Below are positions 24,001 through 35,800 of a DNA stretch of 64,000 nt, piece after piece. The notes under the pieces are model-generated. The model was not told where the DNA came from. It saw nothing but the letters and a program-made list of their open reading frames with translations, and did not search any database. This DNA is from Camarhynchus parvulus. Its lineage: Eukaryota; Chordata; Aves; Passeriformes; Thraupidae. The stretch spans positions 59,953,994-60,017,993 of the forward strand of contig NC_044571.1 of NCBI RefSeq assembly GCF_901933205.1, read 5' to 3'. Made by a program: the position numbers and the translations under genes. Position 1 is the first letter of the stretch. Each line of letters starts with the position of its first letter.

Positions 24001-24654
24001 CTTCTAATCAAATTTTTCTGCACATTTTTCTAATTTGTCATGATGGATACATTATTCATTGAAAACTCATCTGACAACAATGGCCTCTCATTTTCAGTGC
24101 CTCAGCTATTTAGAGGATTGATGAGAGAGCAAGAATTTAAAGGAATGTGTAATCAAAGTCAAGGGGAATTGCAAATAGTTATTACCTTTAAAACTTTGCT
24201 TGGGAAGTAGCATGTTAGATGAGCCTGAGGGGGAAGGCATGTGTATTAAAAATGCCCAGATTTTTAAAGTCTTGTAAGACTTTGGCTACAAAAGGACACA
24301 AGCAAAGAAGGATGAGAATGATGACCCAGAAACACATTTCCACCTTAGTGGTTCCGTTGGGAAGAGGCAAAGTGATACATAATCCTAATCTGCTAGGTTT
24401 TCTATTTCCTGGCCATCCTTAGAGAAGAGCAGTAAGTGGGCTTTGACAGTATTTGAGACCAGACTCTCCTTTCATTCTTTAGTCAATTAAATTAGTTGCA
24501 GTTCGTCTTCAACATAACAAAATTGCTACACAGTTTCAACTTGGATTGTTTTGAATTCAGTTTTGTTGTTCTTTGGACTGGTCCCCTGAATCTTTGTGTT
24601 TATCACTTCCTTCTTATTCCCCCTTATTTCTTGTTTTCATGTGCAATCGTGGTA
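21031..24654. other. Intergenic sequence with one possible old repeat relic
   Basis: Mostly unremarkable sequence. No exon was recognised. ORFs at 23099-23558 (up to 142 codons) overlap on both strands in GC-rich sequence and look random. A short ancient repeat relic at about 23655-23720 is listed separately. Confidence 0.5.
23655..23720 (+). repeat. Possible ancient amniote DNA-transposon relic
   Basis: GGGTATGTCTACACTGACAA resembles the conserved end of an old non-autonomous amniote element whose copies begin GGGTATGTCTACACTGCA, which I recall from turtle, crocodile and bird genomes. Only a few dozen bases are recognisable here and the other end was not found. The identification is by memory of the motif. 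Confidence 0.35.
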
Positions 24655-25130
24655 TAGCAATTAGTATACACTGGCCTGGCAGTCATTATCAATTGCAAAT
24701 GCTTCTTATGCTTGGCAATTACATACTGGTTAAGCCAAACCAGGCAGGACTGTGTGACAAACCCATAACATCTGTGTCCTGCCCCATCATATCATTAGAA
24801 TGTATATATTCACGGAGTATGGTGTGCTGTTGGCTGGGAGTCTGAACAACAAACCATAAATAGGATAATGGCTTTCCTCAGTACATTATCATTATTCAAA
24901 AAACAAAACCTCACTTGTTTTTGAGGACCTTTTTGGTTTGTCTAAGTTTCTCCATGGATATGGCTTGCTACTAGGGATTGATGACAGAGGTGCACATTTG
25001 TTGTCATCTTAACCACTAAGAGCCCTGTGCCCTGTCTGCGGTGCAGGACATCCTCCCTGTGTCTCCTGTTGCGCTTCCCGCCCTGCGCTGCACAGTCCCT
25101 CTTGGCTCTCTGTCAGGGGGACAGGCAGTC
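24655..25130 (+). repeat. Dispersed direct repeat, copy 1 (LTR-like, family not identified)
   Basis: This segment aligns by eye with 30283-30740. The shared blocks, in the same order, are CTGGCCTGGC, CAGGACTGTGTGACAAACCC, AACAAACCATAAATAGGATA, TTCCTCAGTACATT, ACAAAACCTC, TTTTGAGGACCTTTT and CATCCTCCCT. The two copies differ by many substitutions and indels, so the duplication is old. A TATA-like AGCTATATAAGGGGG lies just downstream at 25171-25185, which would suit a retroviral LTR promoter. I cannot name the family. Confidence 0.65.
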
Positions 25131-25170
25131 GCCAGCAGGTCATCTCCTCTCTGCTCTGGTAAGCTGCTTC

Positions 25171-25185
25171 AGCTATATAAGGGGG
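25171..25185 (+). promoter_or_regulatory. TATA-like box downstream of repeat copy 1
   Basis: AGCTATATAAGGGGG is a good match to a TATA box in an otherwise GC-richer stretch (25020-25200). If repeat copy 1 is an LTR, this would be its promoter. There is no transcript evidence in the sequence. Confidence 0.3.
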
Positions 25186-28100
25186 CTCTGTAAACAAGGG
25201 CAAACCCTGTTACCTTGAGGTATGAGGAATGACTGTTACTTACTAGTGTATTTTGACTCCAACAAATTTAACCTCTGATGCAACCAGGCACCTGTAAATT
25301 CCAGGGCTAAATGAAGCATGATTTTTAAACTTTTTAAACAAGGAGATAATTAACAGGTTGCTCAGCTTCTTGGATGGAAGATGCTGGCTATGGAAGACTT
25401 GGTGCATATGCATTCTCATACTTCCATCTTCCATTGGTAGGAGGCATTTTAGACTTTGTATATACAGGAAGAGATGGATACATTAACCTCAGTTAGGTAA
25501 GACAAATTAAAACAAAAGCTTGTCTATTAATTTCCTAGGTTTTAATGACAGTCATCTTCTTTTGAGATTCATTTTATAGCAAGTTACTCAGTGTATCATG
25601 GGGGTCCACAAACTGCTCCATAGACTTTAAATGCTGCAAATAATTACAGTAGCCAAACACCAATGCCCTGACTAGGGTCTGCCATTCAGCTTTGGGCCTC
25701 ACACTGTCATGTGTATATGGCACATACAGTAGCAGCTGAAAATCAGATTCAAGCCTTTATATACACATATTGCTTTTTTTTTTCACTCAGACAATCCAAG
25801 AGAAGATTCATAAATGTGGGGTTTTTCACTCAGGGAATCCAAGGCAAAATTTGCAAATGTGTGTTGTATCACTAAATTGTTGTGATGACAGGCTCACTGT
25901 CTGATCCCTAGCATTTGGGTCCCAAACCTTCCCTCCTGTGAGCAGATGTCAGAACATATCTTGCCCTGTCTCATCTCTTGTTGACCTGGCATGGAGAGCT
26001 GGAGCCTTTATGCAGCTGAGCACACCTTATGTTATCGAAAGGCTGGGCACCTGGTTCCCTCAACAGGAATGGAAGACACTACTTCTGCCTCAAGCTTTGA
26101 TTTCACAGCCTGTGGCTGAGTTTTTGCATTTAGCTGAGCCTTGATGCATTTGCTCTCCTTTCTCAGTGCATACTTGGGAACCAAATGGTTTTGTCTTTGA
26201 GTCTCATACATTTACTGAACAGAAGAGCAGCGGTATTACATAGTATATTGCCCGTGATTCCCACATGCAGTTAGTCACTTGAGTTAAACCCATAAGGAAG
26301 GATGCATTTCTTTTGGGCGGAACTCTGTTGAGACTTGTTGAGCCTTGTTTTCATCACTAGTTATTGGCAATTTAGAAATCAAAAGAGAAAGGTTAAAAAA
26401 TGTTACCTGGGCTCTACCAACTAGCAACACTGGTACCAGTAATCAGCACATTCTGTGCAGGCACTGGAGGGTGGTGTGGCCAAGGGACCCTTCCAAATGG
26501 AGGGTATGGAAGAAGCATTGCTATTGTGGGATGGAAGAGTTCATATGTGCAGAGATTAACTGTGCTGTACTTCCTGTCTTCAGGCTGACAGAACTAGTAG
26601 AGATGTACCTGGGCATACAGTAATTTAGAGAAATATTTAGTATCCTGTGCAAAAAATGTTTCCTATCACAGCCCTTACACAGCATTCAGATTTTGCCTTT
26701 CAGCTTTACCTTCATCAGAACATTTTAGAGTGTTCTCCAGTCAAATGGTATGCTGGAAGTACTGTTGACTATAAGAAAAAAGAAAATATTCAGGAATGTT
26801 TTAGACAGCTGATTCTAAGGATGGTGTTTAGAGGAGAAGTGACACAGTTCTGACCTGCAGATTGTCAAAGTCCTTTTGTGGGAATGACATACTTGTATGC
26901 CTTGCTCTTATCATTGTGTTTCAGTAACAACAGTTAACTTGCTTCATCCTTGAAAACCCTTGTAGTCTTCCCTGCCACTAGCATTGCTGGTTCCCGGTGG
27001 TGGGCGGCCATCCCATTTTCTCGCTGATAAATATTGTGACAAAAGATGAGCCTGAAGTGCCAGATTTAAAAGAAAACACATTTACTCATCTGCAAAGATG
27101 AAAGAAGTAAACTCTCAGCACAAGCGAAATGAATCATGCATAGGAATGATTTTTTTTAAAACTGCAGTCTTTCACAGAGTTTAGTTCCACAGAAGAGAAT
27201 TAAGAACCTCTTGGCTGAGATGGAGAAAAGGCCATTTACTTACCTATAGACACCATCAGCACACTGGGCATGGCCTGATGGCCGAACTGAAGGGATGTGG
27301 GTCACAGAACAAGGCTGAGCTGCCAGGACAAGAAGTACAGTAGGAAGACGGGGCTGAGAGCAGTTGAGAGCACTTGAGAGCAGTTCTCAGGTGGAAATTG
27401 GAGTGAAAAACTGGCTGGAGCAGAGGAGAGAGAGAAAAAGAGAGAAAGATGTTCTCAACTCCAAGGATGATTGTTGGCATGTGGCTGTGGGGGCAGCTGA
27501 TATCAAATGCAACAAATGCAGAAGCAAAGCTAGTTGTATGCCTCAGAGGTAAGACAATGAGATAGCTGGTCAGAACCTTACGCACAGAAAGCTGTGAGGA
27601 CACTAGAAGGGATTGCAATGAGGTATTGGAACCCTGAGAGAAGAAAAAAAATATGGGGAGGCCTTTGTTTTGTCCTGTGTTGGTCTTCTGTGAGTAGAAA
27701 ATAAGTTCCCAAGCCTTGGCAAAGCCAGCAGTAATGTTGGCTGTGACAACGTGCATGAGAAGCCATGACTGAGCGCCTTCAAGGGCTTGCACTGTGCATT
27801 CAGGTGCGATGTGCTGGCTGGACCAGGGAAGCTGTAAAGTTGGGGTTCCATGCCAGTGTTTGCTCCTGGCCTACCATTGCCCCCCTGCCAGGCCCACCTG
27901 GGCCTCCCTGCACCCTCTGTCCTGCTGGCATTGGGTCTTGCTGCCCCGTGGCTGCTCCCTTCCACTGCTTGAAAACTAATTCAGCAAACATAATTTGAAA
28001 GAACCCGATCTGCTGTGGCAGAGCACTCTTTCATGCTGGCCTGGTGCCCTCACAGAGCTGGCCAGGGGGGTGCTACCAGAGGGTGGAAGGCTATCAGTTG

Positions 28101-30282
28101 CTGGGGAGGAAATGAAGTTTCCAAAGAGAAACTTTTTGGCCCATCAATTTGTCAAGTGACACAGCAAATGCAAAGTTACTGGTAGTGCAGCAAGAAACCA
28201 ATCCACCAGCCAGGCAGACTTTAAAGCTTTTTTTTAGAAAACTTTCAAGTGGGTGTTTTTAAGGCCAGGCATGCACTCTTAGCCCTTTTGTGACACAGTG
28301 AGCTGCCAATAAAACATGGCTCTCAAGATGGATATCCCATTTGAGACACTGAGGTCCTTCTGGAGCACGAAGTGATAAAATTTCAGGACAGGGTTCAAGG
28401 TTATTATTTTTCTTGAGGCTTTGAATGGCAAACTGTGGATTTATAGCTCTGTATCTTCAGTCAGCACTTTTCAAAGCACTTTGAGGCAGCTATCAGTAAA
28501 CCAGATGGATGGAAGACACACTCTTCTTATGTTATGACACGTCCTGCCAGTGCCAGGATATTTTTGTGCCAAACCAACTGTAGGCAGGCTCTAGCAGTTC
28601 TAGGGGATCAAGATGCTGTATCTGGAAGCTGGGATGGACAAGTTTTTTTTGATAAGACCAACCATCTCATGCTCAATTTCTAGCTATCTTAATTCCTACC
28701 CTATCTGCCCACCCCATCACACTCTGCCTTCACTTGAAACCAGCCTGGTCACAATAAGGGTCAGATTTACTGAGATTGAAAGCAAGCAGTGGAGGGGTGT
28801 GTAAATTCTAAAAATGGCATATGATCACCATGCCAAGGCAATAGCAATGTGTGATCCCTCATGGCAGGAAACCTGGAAACTTTCTGTCCTTGATGTGCCA
28901 CCTCCTTGACAGCACAAGGTTTGCTTGTAGTGATACAGATTGACATGCAATAAGAGATGATGGGTCAGCACAAGAGTCATTTTTGTTAACTTCCAAGCTG
29001 ATCTCAGTGAAATGAATCAGACAATCTGTGGATATTAATTTTAAAGAAAAGTTGGCTAATATGGAAGAACATGTTTCTGAGGTGCACACCTTCATCATTT
29101 GAAGGCTGAAGATTACAAAAGTCCTCAGGACTTGAAGAACCAGTCAAATTAATAGTGACAGGCAATAGCCCAATTTGCTGAAAACCTGGGTCAGACTCCA
29201 GCAAATCAAGACACTTGCTTAAGAATCATCAGGCCCCCAATATCATTACTACTGAGCTCCTTTTTTTTCCTTTATACTCACATTGTTTCCCCTCTGCTCC
29301 ATTGTGGCTTTTGTCCTGTGATCTCCCCGTGATTAAAAGGGCTTTCAGATGAAAGGAGGTGGAATTCTCAGGTAATAAATAACCTGATTCTAGGGTCTAG
29401 GGCTTTAAGAAAACAACCAAACATGCTGAGTCCCAACCATTAAACTACAAATACTGACAACAGTTCAAGAGTAATTTAGGAGTTTGGGTTTTCATTTCCA
29501 ATTTGTCAAAAAGTGATGTTGAAGCCCTCTGGGAAAGAACACTGTCCAAATGACTCCTCAGAAGCTGCCATGAAAAGCCATTAGGAAAGTCTGGGGTTAG
29601 GCATACCTGAACTTTCTCTGATTCCACCATCCTCATGTTGGATAACCAACAACTGATGCCATTGCACTTTTGAACAGAGACCTTCATCTCTCTCTGTAGA
29701 TTTTTTATTAGCTGATCTCAGTCATCTTCATCACCCTGACTCACTTTCTGCTCCACGAAGAAGCACTTCTATGGAGATATTAAACTCCATGACACTTAAA
29801 ATAGGTCAGAAGAAGAGGGTGGATGATAGTATTAGAAGCCTTACTCAAAAGCTGACTACTGCATGGATCATATGTAAAGCTAGGTGAGATGCAAGGCACA
29901 GCCAGTGTTGGTATTTCCATTACTGAGAGCAGGTGAGGAAGCACAGGATACTTTGCAAGGTGTTTTAAGCACCGAATTGTTTCTTGGGTTCATTTCTCTT
30001 GTGCAGACATGGTGTGCTTGCAAAATGCCACTTTGCTTTTGAGTGGCAATATCTGGTTGATAGCTGTTGATGGAATTCGTGGATCTTGTTTCAAGAGCCC
30101 TGTAGATACTACCCATCCCTTGCAGATGCTTTCAGTTAAATTGGTTGGCTCTTCTCCTGGCCAAATGAAACACACTAAGTGTCCTGACATTTTTGTCTGC
30201 TGTTCTCTTAAACTTGAGTTCTTGTTTCTTGGAATAGGTTTGCAAAGCCTCCTTTGGACTGTCTTACAGAATTAAAACACTG
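25186..30282. other. Sequence between the two direct repeats, no recognised gene
   Basis: About 5.1 kb separates the two repeat copies. I looked for gag, pol or env-like reading frames and a tRNA primer-binding site and saw none. The longest ORF, 178 codons on the minus strand at 27256-27792, is not protein-like. A GC-rich patch occurs at about 27770-27960. A 43-bp tandem duplication is listed separately. Confidence 0.5.
25779..25861 (+). repeat. 43-bp tandem duplication
   Basis: Two adjacent copies of a unit of about 43 bp, each starting TTTTTCACTCAG and containing AATCCAAG and AAATGTG, at 25779-25821 and 25822-25861. They differ at several positions, so the duplication is not recent. Confidence 0.7.
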
Positions 30283-30740
30283 CAAGTTAGCTGATCCTGG
30301 CCTGGCTTTCAGTAAAGTTCTAACTGATTTTGTGTACTCTGTGAGTACGCCCTAGTTAAAACAAACTGTACAGGACTGTATGACAAACCCACAGAGGTGG
30401 CCCAACCTGTTACAGCATTACAACCTGTATTTCTCAATATGCAGCACCATGTCTGCTCTGACCCTGAAAAACAAACCATAAATAAGATAATGGACTTCCT
30501 CAGTGCAGTATGATTACAGAGACAAAACCTCTGTTATTTTGAGGACCTTTTAGTTTCTCTAAATTACCTCATAGATACTTTGGTCTTTTGACTGTCATTT
30601 TCTGCTAAGAACTGATGAGAGAGGTGTGGATTTTAACCACCAAAAACTCCCCAGACTCTTTTTGGAACATCACATCCTCCCTAAGTTTCCTCTTAGCAAG
30701 TCTGCCCCATGATGCACACTCAGTGTGCAGGCAGGAAGAG
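30283..30740 (+). repeat. Dispersed direct repeat, copy 2 (LTR-like, family not identified)
   Basis: Second copy of the element at 24655-25130. It has CTGGCCTGGC, CAGGACTGTATGACAAACCC, AACAAACCATAAATAAGATA, TTCCTCAGTGCAGTA, ACAAAACCTC, TTTTGAGGACCTTTTAG and CATCCTCCCT in the same order. The orientation is the same as copy 1 and the offset is about 5.63 kb. No TATA-like box is evident after this copy. Confidence 0.65.
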
Positions 30741-31369
30741 GCATGACAAAATTACTTTCTTTGGCTTCTGCTTGATGCTTTTGGGAAATGGGCTACAAAA
30801 CCATAACACATGGACAAAGAAGAACCTCATCTTTTCTTATCTAGTTCACCAAGCCATTGCCTCTTTAGGTTCCTCTTTCACATCCATGGTTCACCAGCAG
30901 AAATCTCTGATTTCACCTTATCTGGAGATTGAGCCTTGGACAAAAAAGGAGACCTCCATGTTGGGGAGCTATTAAAAAACAGAAGTGGAAAGGGATACAG
31001 GTGCTTGTAAGCTTTCGGTGCTTAGGAGAGTGGCCCAAAATCTAAAGTCATCATTCTCTGTTAGGGAGTTACAGGCCTGCTCTTGTCATCAAGGGTCAAA
31101 CATGCTCTTGGGAAGCCACTTCCACCCTGTGAGGAGGAAGGACTAGGGATGCAGGGGTGTCTTAGAATCCCCACTCACAACAATTTTAATCTAGTTTTTT
31201 TCCAGATCTGTGTCATTCCCATAGCACAGCCAGAGAGTTGTTGGTTCAATAGCTAAGGCAGCAGATCTTCAGTCGGGTGTGGCAGGGATCTACATAGATA
31301 ATGATCTTTGAACAGTGGGTTGGAGAAATCATCAGTATCAGTATAACACAGGCTGTGGAATGAAGAGAT
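30741..31369. other. Intergenic sequence with no recognised feature
   Basis: Unique-looking sequence between the second direct repeat and the CR1 cluster. An 88-codon ORF at 30709-30975 shows no family resemblance. Confidence 0.5.
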
Positions 31370-31950
31370 TAGGAGGGGCTCTGGAGAGAAGGACTTCGGG
31401 ATATTGCTGGATGAAAAATTGAACATAAGCCAGCAACATGGGCTTGCAGCCTGCAAAGCAACAGTGTATGGGCTGCATCAAAAGCAGAGAGGCCAGCAGG
31501 GTGAGGGAGGCAATTCTGACCCTCTGCCTTGCTCTCATGAGTCCAGTGTTGAGTACTGTGTGCAGCTCTGGTATTCCCAGCACAAAAAGGACACGGACCT
31601 GTTTGAGTGAGTGCAGAGGAGGGTCACTGAGATGGTCTGAGGGATAGAACACTCTGCTTATGAGGAAGGGCTGAGACAATTGCATTTCTTCAGCCAGGAG
31701 AAGAAAAGACTCCACGGAGACCTTATAGTAGTCTTTTAGTCCCCCTAAAGGGGGGTTAATAAGAAAGACAGAGACAAATTTTTAGCAAGGCCTGTTGAGA
31801 TGGGACAATGGTTAATGGTTTTAATCAAAAAGAGGGTCAATTTAGACTGCATATAAGGAAGAAATGTTTTATGATGAAGGTGGAGAAATGCTGGAACATG
31901 TTGCCCAGAGAAGTTGTGAATGCCCCATCACTAGAAATGATAGGAATTAA
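31370..31950 (+). mobile_element. CR1 LINE, outer element, first part
   Basis: Sense CR1 3' region beginning near GGGGCTCTGGAGAGAAGGAC and carrying the typical blocks CTGGATGAAAAATTGAACAT, GGGCTGCATCAAAAGCAGAG, GGCCAGCAGGGTGAGGGAGG, GGACACGGACCTGTTTGAGT, GAAATGCTGGAACATGTTGC and GAATGCCCCATCACTAGAAA. Homology stops abruptly at about 31945-31950, inside the block that normally reads CCCTGGAAGTGTTCAAGGCC. It resumes at 32660 after an antisense CR1. This end of the element retains part of the region encoding the ORF2 C-terminus, but it is full of stops. Confidence 0.9.
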
Positions 31951-32659
31951 ATAGAAAAGAAAAGAATAAAATAGATTATTCAGTTGGAAGAGACCTACAA
32001 CGATCATCTAGTCAACCGCCTGACCAGTTCAAGGCTGACCAAAATTTAAAGCATACAATTAAGGGCATTGTCAAAATGCTTCTTAAACTAAGACAGGCTT
32101 GGGGTATTGACCACCTCCTTAGGAAGCCTGTTCCAGCGTTTGATTACTCTTTCGGTAAAGAAATGCTTCCTAATGTCCAGTCTAAACCTCTCCTGATGCG
32201 GTTTTCAACCATTTCCACACATTTTATTACTGGATCCCAGGCAGAAAAGCTCAGACCTCCCTCTACCTTTCCTCTGGTCAAGAAGCTGTAGAGAGCAGTG
32301 AGGTCACAGCTCATCATCCAATCTCCAAACCAGACAAGCCCAAAAATCTGTAGCTGCTCCTCACAGGACATTCCTTCTAGCCCTTTCATCAGTTTTGTTG
32401 CCCTTTTCTTGGTGCATTTGAGTACCTTCATGTACTCCTTAAGCTGTGGGGCCCAGAACTGTGTGCAGTACCCCAGGTGGGGCTGCACCAACACTGGCTA
32501 CAGTGGGATAACCACCTCTCTTGCCTGGCTGGTGATGCTGTGTTTGGTGCACCCCAGGATGTGTTTTGCCCTCTTGGCTGCCAGGACACAGCTGGCTCAC
32601 ACTGCACCTGCTGCCAACCAGCATCCCCAGATTCCTTTCCGCAAGGCTGCTCCCCAGGT
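31951..32659 (-). mobile_element. CR1 LINE inserted into the outer CR1 (antisense)
   Basis: About 700 bp of reverse-complement CR1. It runs from the degenerate 3' tail (GATTATTCAGTTGGAAGAGA, ACGATCATCTAGTCAACCGC) through CAGCGTTTGATTACTCTTTC, GAAATGCTTCCTAATGTCCA, CATTTGAGTACCTTCATGTA and CCAGAACTGTGTGCAGTACC to CCAGCATCCCCAGATTCCTT at its 5'-truncated end. It sits inside the sense CR1, which it splits, so it is the younger of the two. ORFs called here on both strands are by-products of the repeat. Confidence 0.9.
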
Positions 32660-32800
32660 AAGTGTTCAAGGTCAGGTTAGATGGAGCTTCAACCAGACAG
32701 AGTGGAAGGTGTCCCTGCCCACGTGGGAATGTTGGAATTAGACGGTTTTTAAAAGCCCCCGCTGACTCAAACCATTCTGACTCCATGGTTCTATGATCCC
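32660..32800 (+). mobile_element. CR1 LINE, outer element, second part (3' terminus)
   Basis: The sequence continues the interrupted sense CR1. AGTGTTCAAGGTCAGGTTAG is followed by GATGGAGCTTCAACCAGACA, GAGTGGAAGGTGTCCCTGCC, AACCATTCTGACTCCATGG and TTCTATGATC, the standard CR1 3' end. Joined with the part ending near 31950 it gives one sense element of roughly 720 bp. Confidence 0.9.
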
Positions 32801-35800
32801 GGCCTGCAGTGCTCTCTTGCAGTGCTCTAGTGCAGGAGAGAATAGAGGACAAAAATCTAACTCTGTAGCTTCCTAAGGTATTGCTTTGCCTTCAGTGTGC
32901 TCTGAACACAGACCAGGGTGCTGCACTGGGACTCCTGCTGCCTGTGCCCAAGGGATGACCCCCATGCCATGCTGGTGGAACAGCACATCTTGCTGTGCCC
33001 CAGGTGGCCCCTGGTGCCTGTGAGCCACTCAGCAGCAGTTCTCTATCACAGCCTTGTCTGGCTGAGAGCTGGAAACCCCTTCTTTTGCCCATTTGGGACA
33101 CGAGGCTGAGACAGCAGTGTCGCACTGGCTCAGCCTCCTCAGTCCGGGAAGAGGCATTCAGTCAGCCAGCCACTTGGGTCATGGAGTAAAGCTCTGGCAA
33201 AGGTTGTAATGAGCAAAAACTCAACAAATTGCTGTTGCAAACACTTGGGCTGACTCCCTTCTAGGCTGGAGTCATCTGCTGAAGGCGGCAAGAAGGGAAA
33301 GATTTTTCCTTTTTTATCGTCAAGCTGCTGCCTGCAGAATGTGAGAGCTCTAACTAGTGTGCTGACTCTGGCAACAAGTCAGCCCCAGTGTCTGCATAGC
33401 TGTTGGCAGAGAACAATTGGACTCACAAGTTTTCAAAATATTTTCTTTTTCTCTCCTCCTCATGATTTTCTTTGTTTACCCAGGAGAAAGAGATTTGTTG
33501 GTAACCCCTGAAGATATAATAGTGTCCTATTTCAATTGAGATCAGAACATGTAAGCCATTTACTCCATTTAAAGCTATTGTATTCCAAGATCTATGAAGT
33601 ACTGTATAGATTATAATTGCTTTCAACAAATATGTTAGTGAAATTGCAGTGTTTCAGGGTGAACCATATAATCAGTCTTCTTGGAAGTTTTGGAGACAGG
33701 AGTTAATAATGGGTTATCTTCTCAGTTATGCTATGATAGACCATTTCCTATCTGGAAATAGGTCATGTCAAATAGTAGCAGCAGTTTATTTTTGCTATTA
33801 TTTGCAACCATCAGTAGCTGCTATCAAAACAGAAACCTCATTTTGCTGTGTGGATTGAACGCGTGAGAAGCAAAAGCACCCCTTAGCCTAGAAACTTTGC
33901 TAAAAGTAAAATGCAGTAAGTGGATGGACCAAATATTTTGTTGTGGATTAGATGTAGCAGAAAGAATAGCAAGGAAAATATTGTTCTGAATGCTGACTGC
34001 ACGCGTAAAGCAGTTTTCCAGCTGCTTATCCACTTTTCAACAGCTAAGTGGTCTGGTGGTGCCAGAGTGGACATTGGTTGGAGAACACCTGCATGGCTGG
34101 GTGATATGGCCACGGCTGGTAGGAAACTCCACCATGCTTTGAGAACTTTGCCTGATGCGCTCTATTATCCTGCATATGTGGAGGACTGGCTTGAAGTGAC
34201 CTTTGGACTTCTGGTGTTAAAGTGGAAACAATTTATTGAAGTGATTTTAGGATTGGGGTGGTGTCTTTGGGTGGTATCTCCATAAGTATCCTTGCTGATC
34301 AGAGGGTAAGTCAAGAGCTGTGGGACTCGACTATACTTCCCAAGCCTATACTTCTGACACTGAGGCAGGGTATCTGTCACTTAACTAGGAACCATCACAA
34401 TTCTCCCACACTTCTCAGAAATGTCACATCTCCCCCTGCCATAACAAGACAATCCATTGGCTTTCCTGATAAATATGAACTTGGCTGCTGGGAAATGAGC
34501 ACAGGCTACCTAAAGATGCTAGGAATATTTTTTTCAGCATGTGAAGATGAAAGTGCACTCCTCACACTACTATAACTGGGGGATACTTTTACTTATTTTC
34601 CTACTTCTATTTTTTTTTCAGTATTCTGAGAATAAAGGAGATTTCAAGGGACTCAGAATTCTCAAATTAATGTGAAGTCATTGTGCTTAAGCTGTGCTTT
34701 GGCTTTGACAAATGATGCTATAAAACCAGTGATGTGCAGTCCCTTGTTAAAAGTGTCTTTCTGACTCAATGTCATTCACACTCCTTGACAAACAGTTTTA
34801 TATGTAATACAGGAAAGGACAAGCATGCACTCTCACAAAGTCATTCTTAGAGACACTATAAGCAGAAATCTTCTTCTCAGAAAATTTTGCCACCTCATCT
34901 TACTGTAACTACCTTCTAGAACAAGACAGTGGTGGAGGTGACATCTTCCCTTGAAACACCTTGCTTAAGTAATTTCTACTGTTAGAAATAGCGAAGCATA
35001 AATCAAATTGCAATACAAAACCAAATGCTGATATAGTAAGGGAGGAAAAGTCCCACAACATCTAGTGATGAGTCACATTTCATTGTTTCCAAAAGCTTTG
35101 TGCACACCAGCATCTAACCACAGCCAGTCACAGCCAGTCACCTCTGCCAAGAGCATTTCCAGTCATCTACCCCTACCAACTTAGGTTAAACTGAATCCTC
35201 AGAAGGTTGCAAATGCCACAAAGAGCTGATATGTGACATATCACCATAGAAACTGTGGTACAATTCCACATTGAGGACCTCCTTACTAAGTGCAGCCAAA
35301 TGAAAAAGTAGAGCTGCTAGAGAATTGCAATGCTGCCTGACTTCATGCTCTGTTATTATTACCCTTCAGATTCTGTAGAGTGTGATCACTCCCTCCAGTA
35401 ATGTAAGCAAACAAGTGAGTAATTTTTTTAAAGACAATACCGAACAGGAAACAAATAGAGAAAACCACTATGTATTAATTCATCATAGTAAAAATATAAT
35501 GCACAGTAGGCTACTTGTGGCTTTGCGCAATTCAGGGTTTCCTGATGCGCTCTGACATCTTGGTATGTGAATGAGGTTTTCTGATGCAAGTAAGTGCAAT
35601 TCCCTAGCTTGATGTTAATCCGCTTTAACAGAAAGTGGGGAATAGTAAAAAAGTAATTCAGAAGTCTCAGTGTTCACTCTCTTGACTTAAGGACACTCCC
35701 ATGTGGAATACAATAGACTTTTCCTGTACACATCAAAATTTTATCAAAACTCAATGTTTGGTTATGAAGGTAAGTTTTTTTATTCGACAAAAATATGACC

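Noticed and set aside
27256..27792. 178-codon minus-strand ORF, the longest in the window
   Set aside because: The translation is Ser/Leu/Phe-rich without domain pattern, and other ORFs overlap it on both strands. It has no gene-like context.
25186..30282. A decayed provirus between the two direct repeats
   Set aside because: No gag, pol or env-like frame and no primer-binding site could be seen, so only the repeats themselves are reported.
32144..32852. ORFs of 116 to 147 codons on both strands
   Set aside because: They lie in the nested CR1 elements and are fragments or antisense of repeat sequence, not genes.
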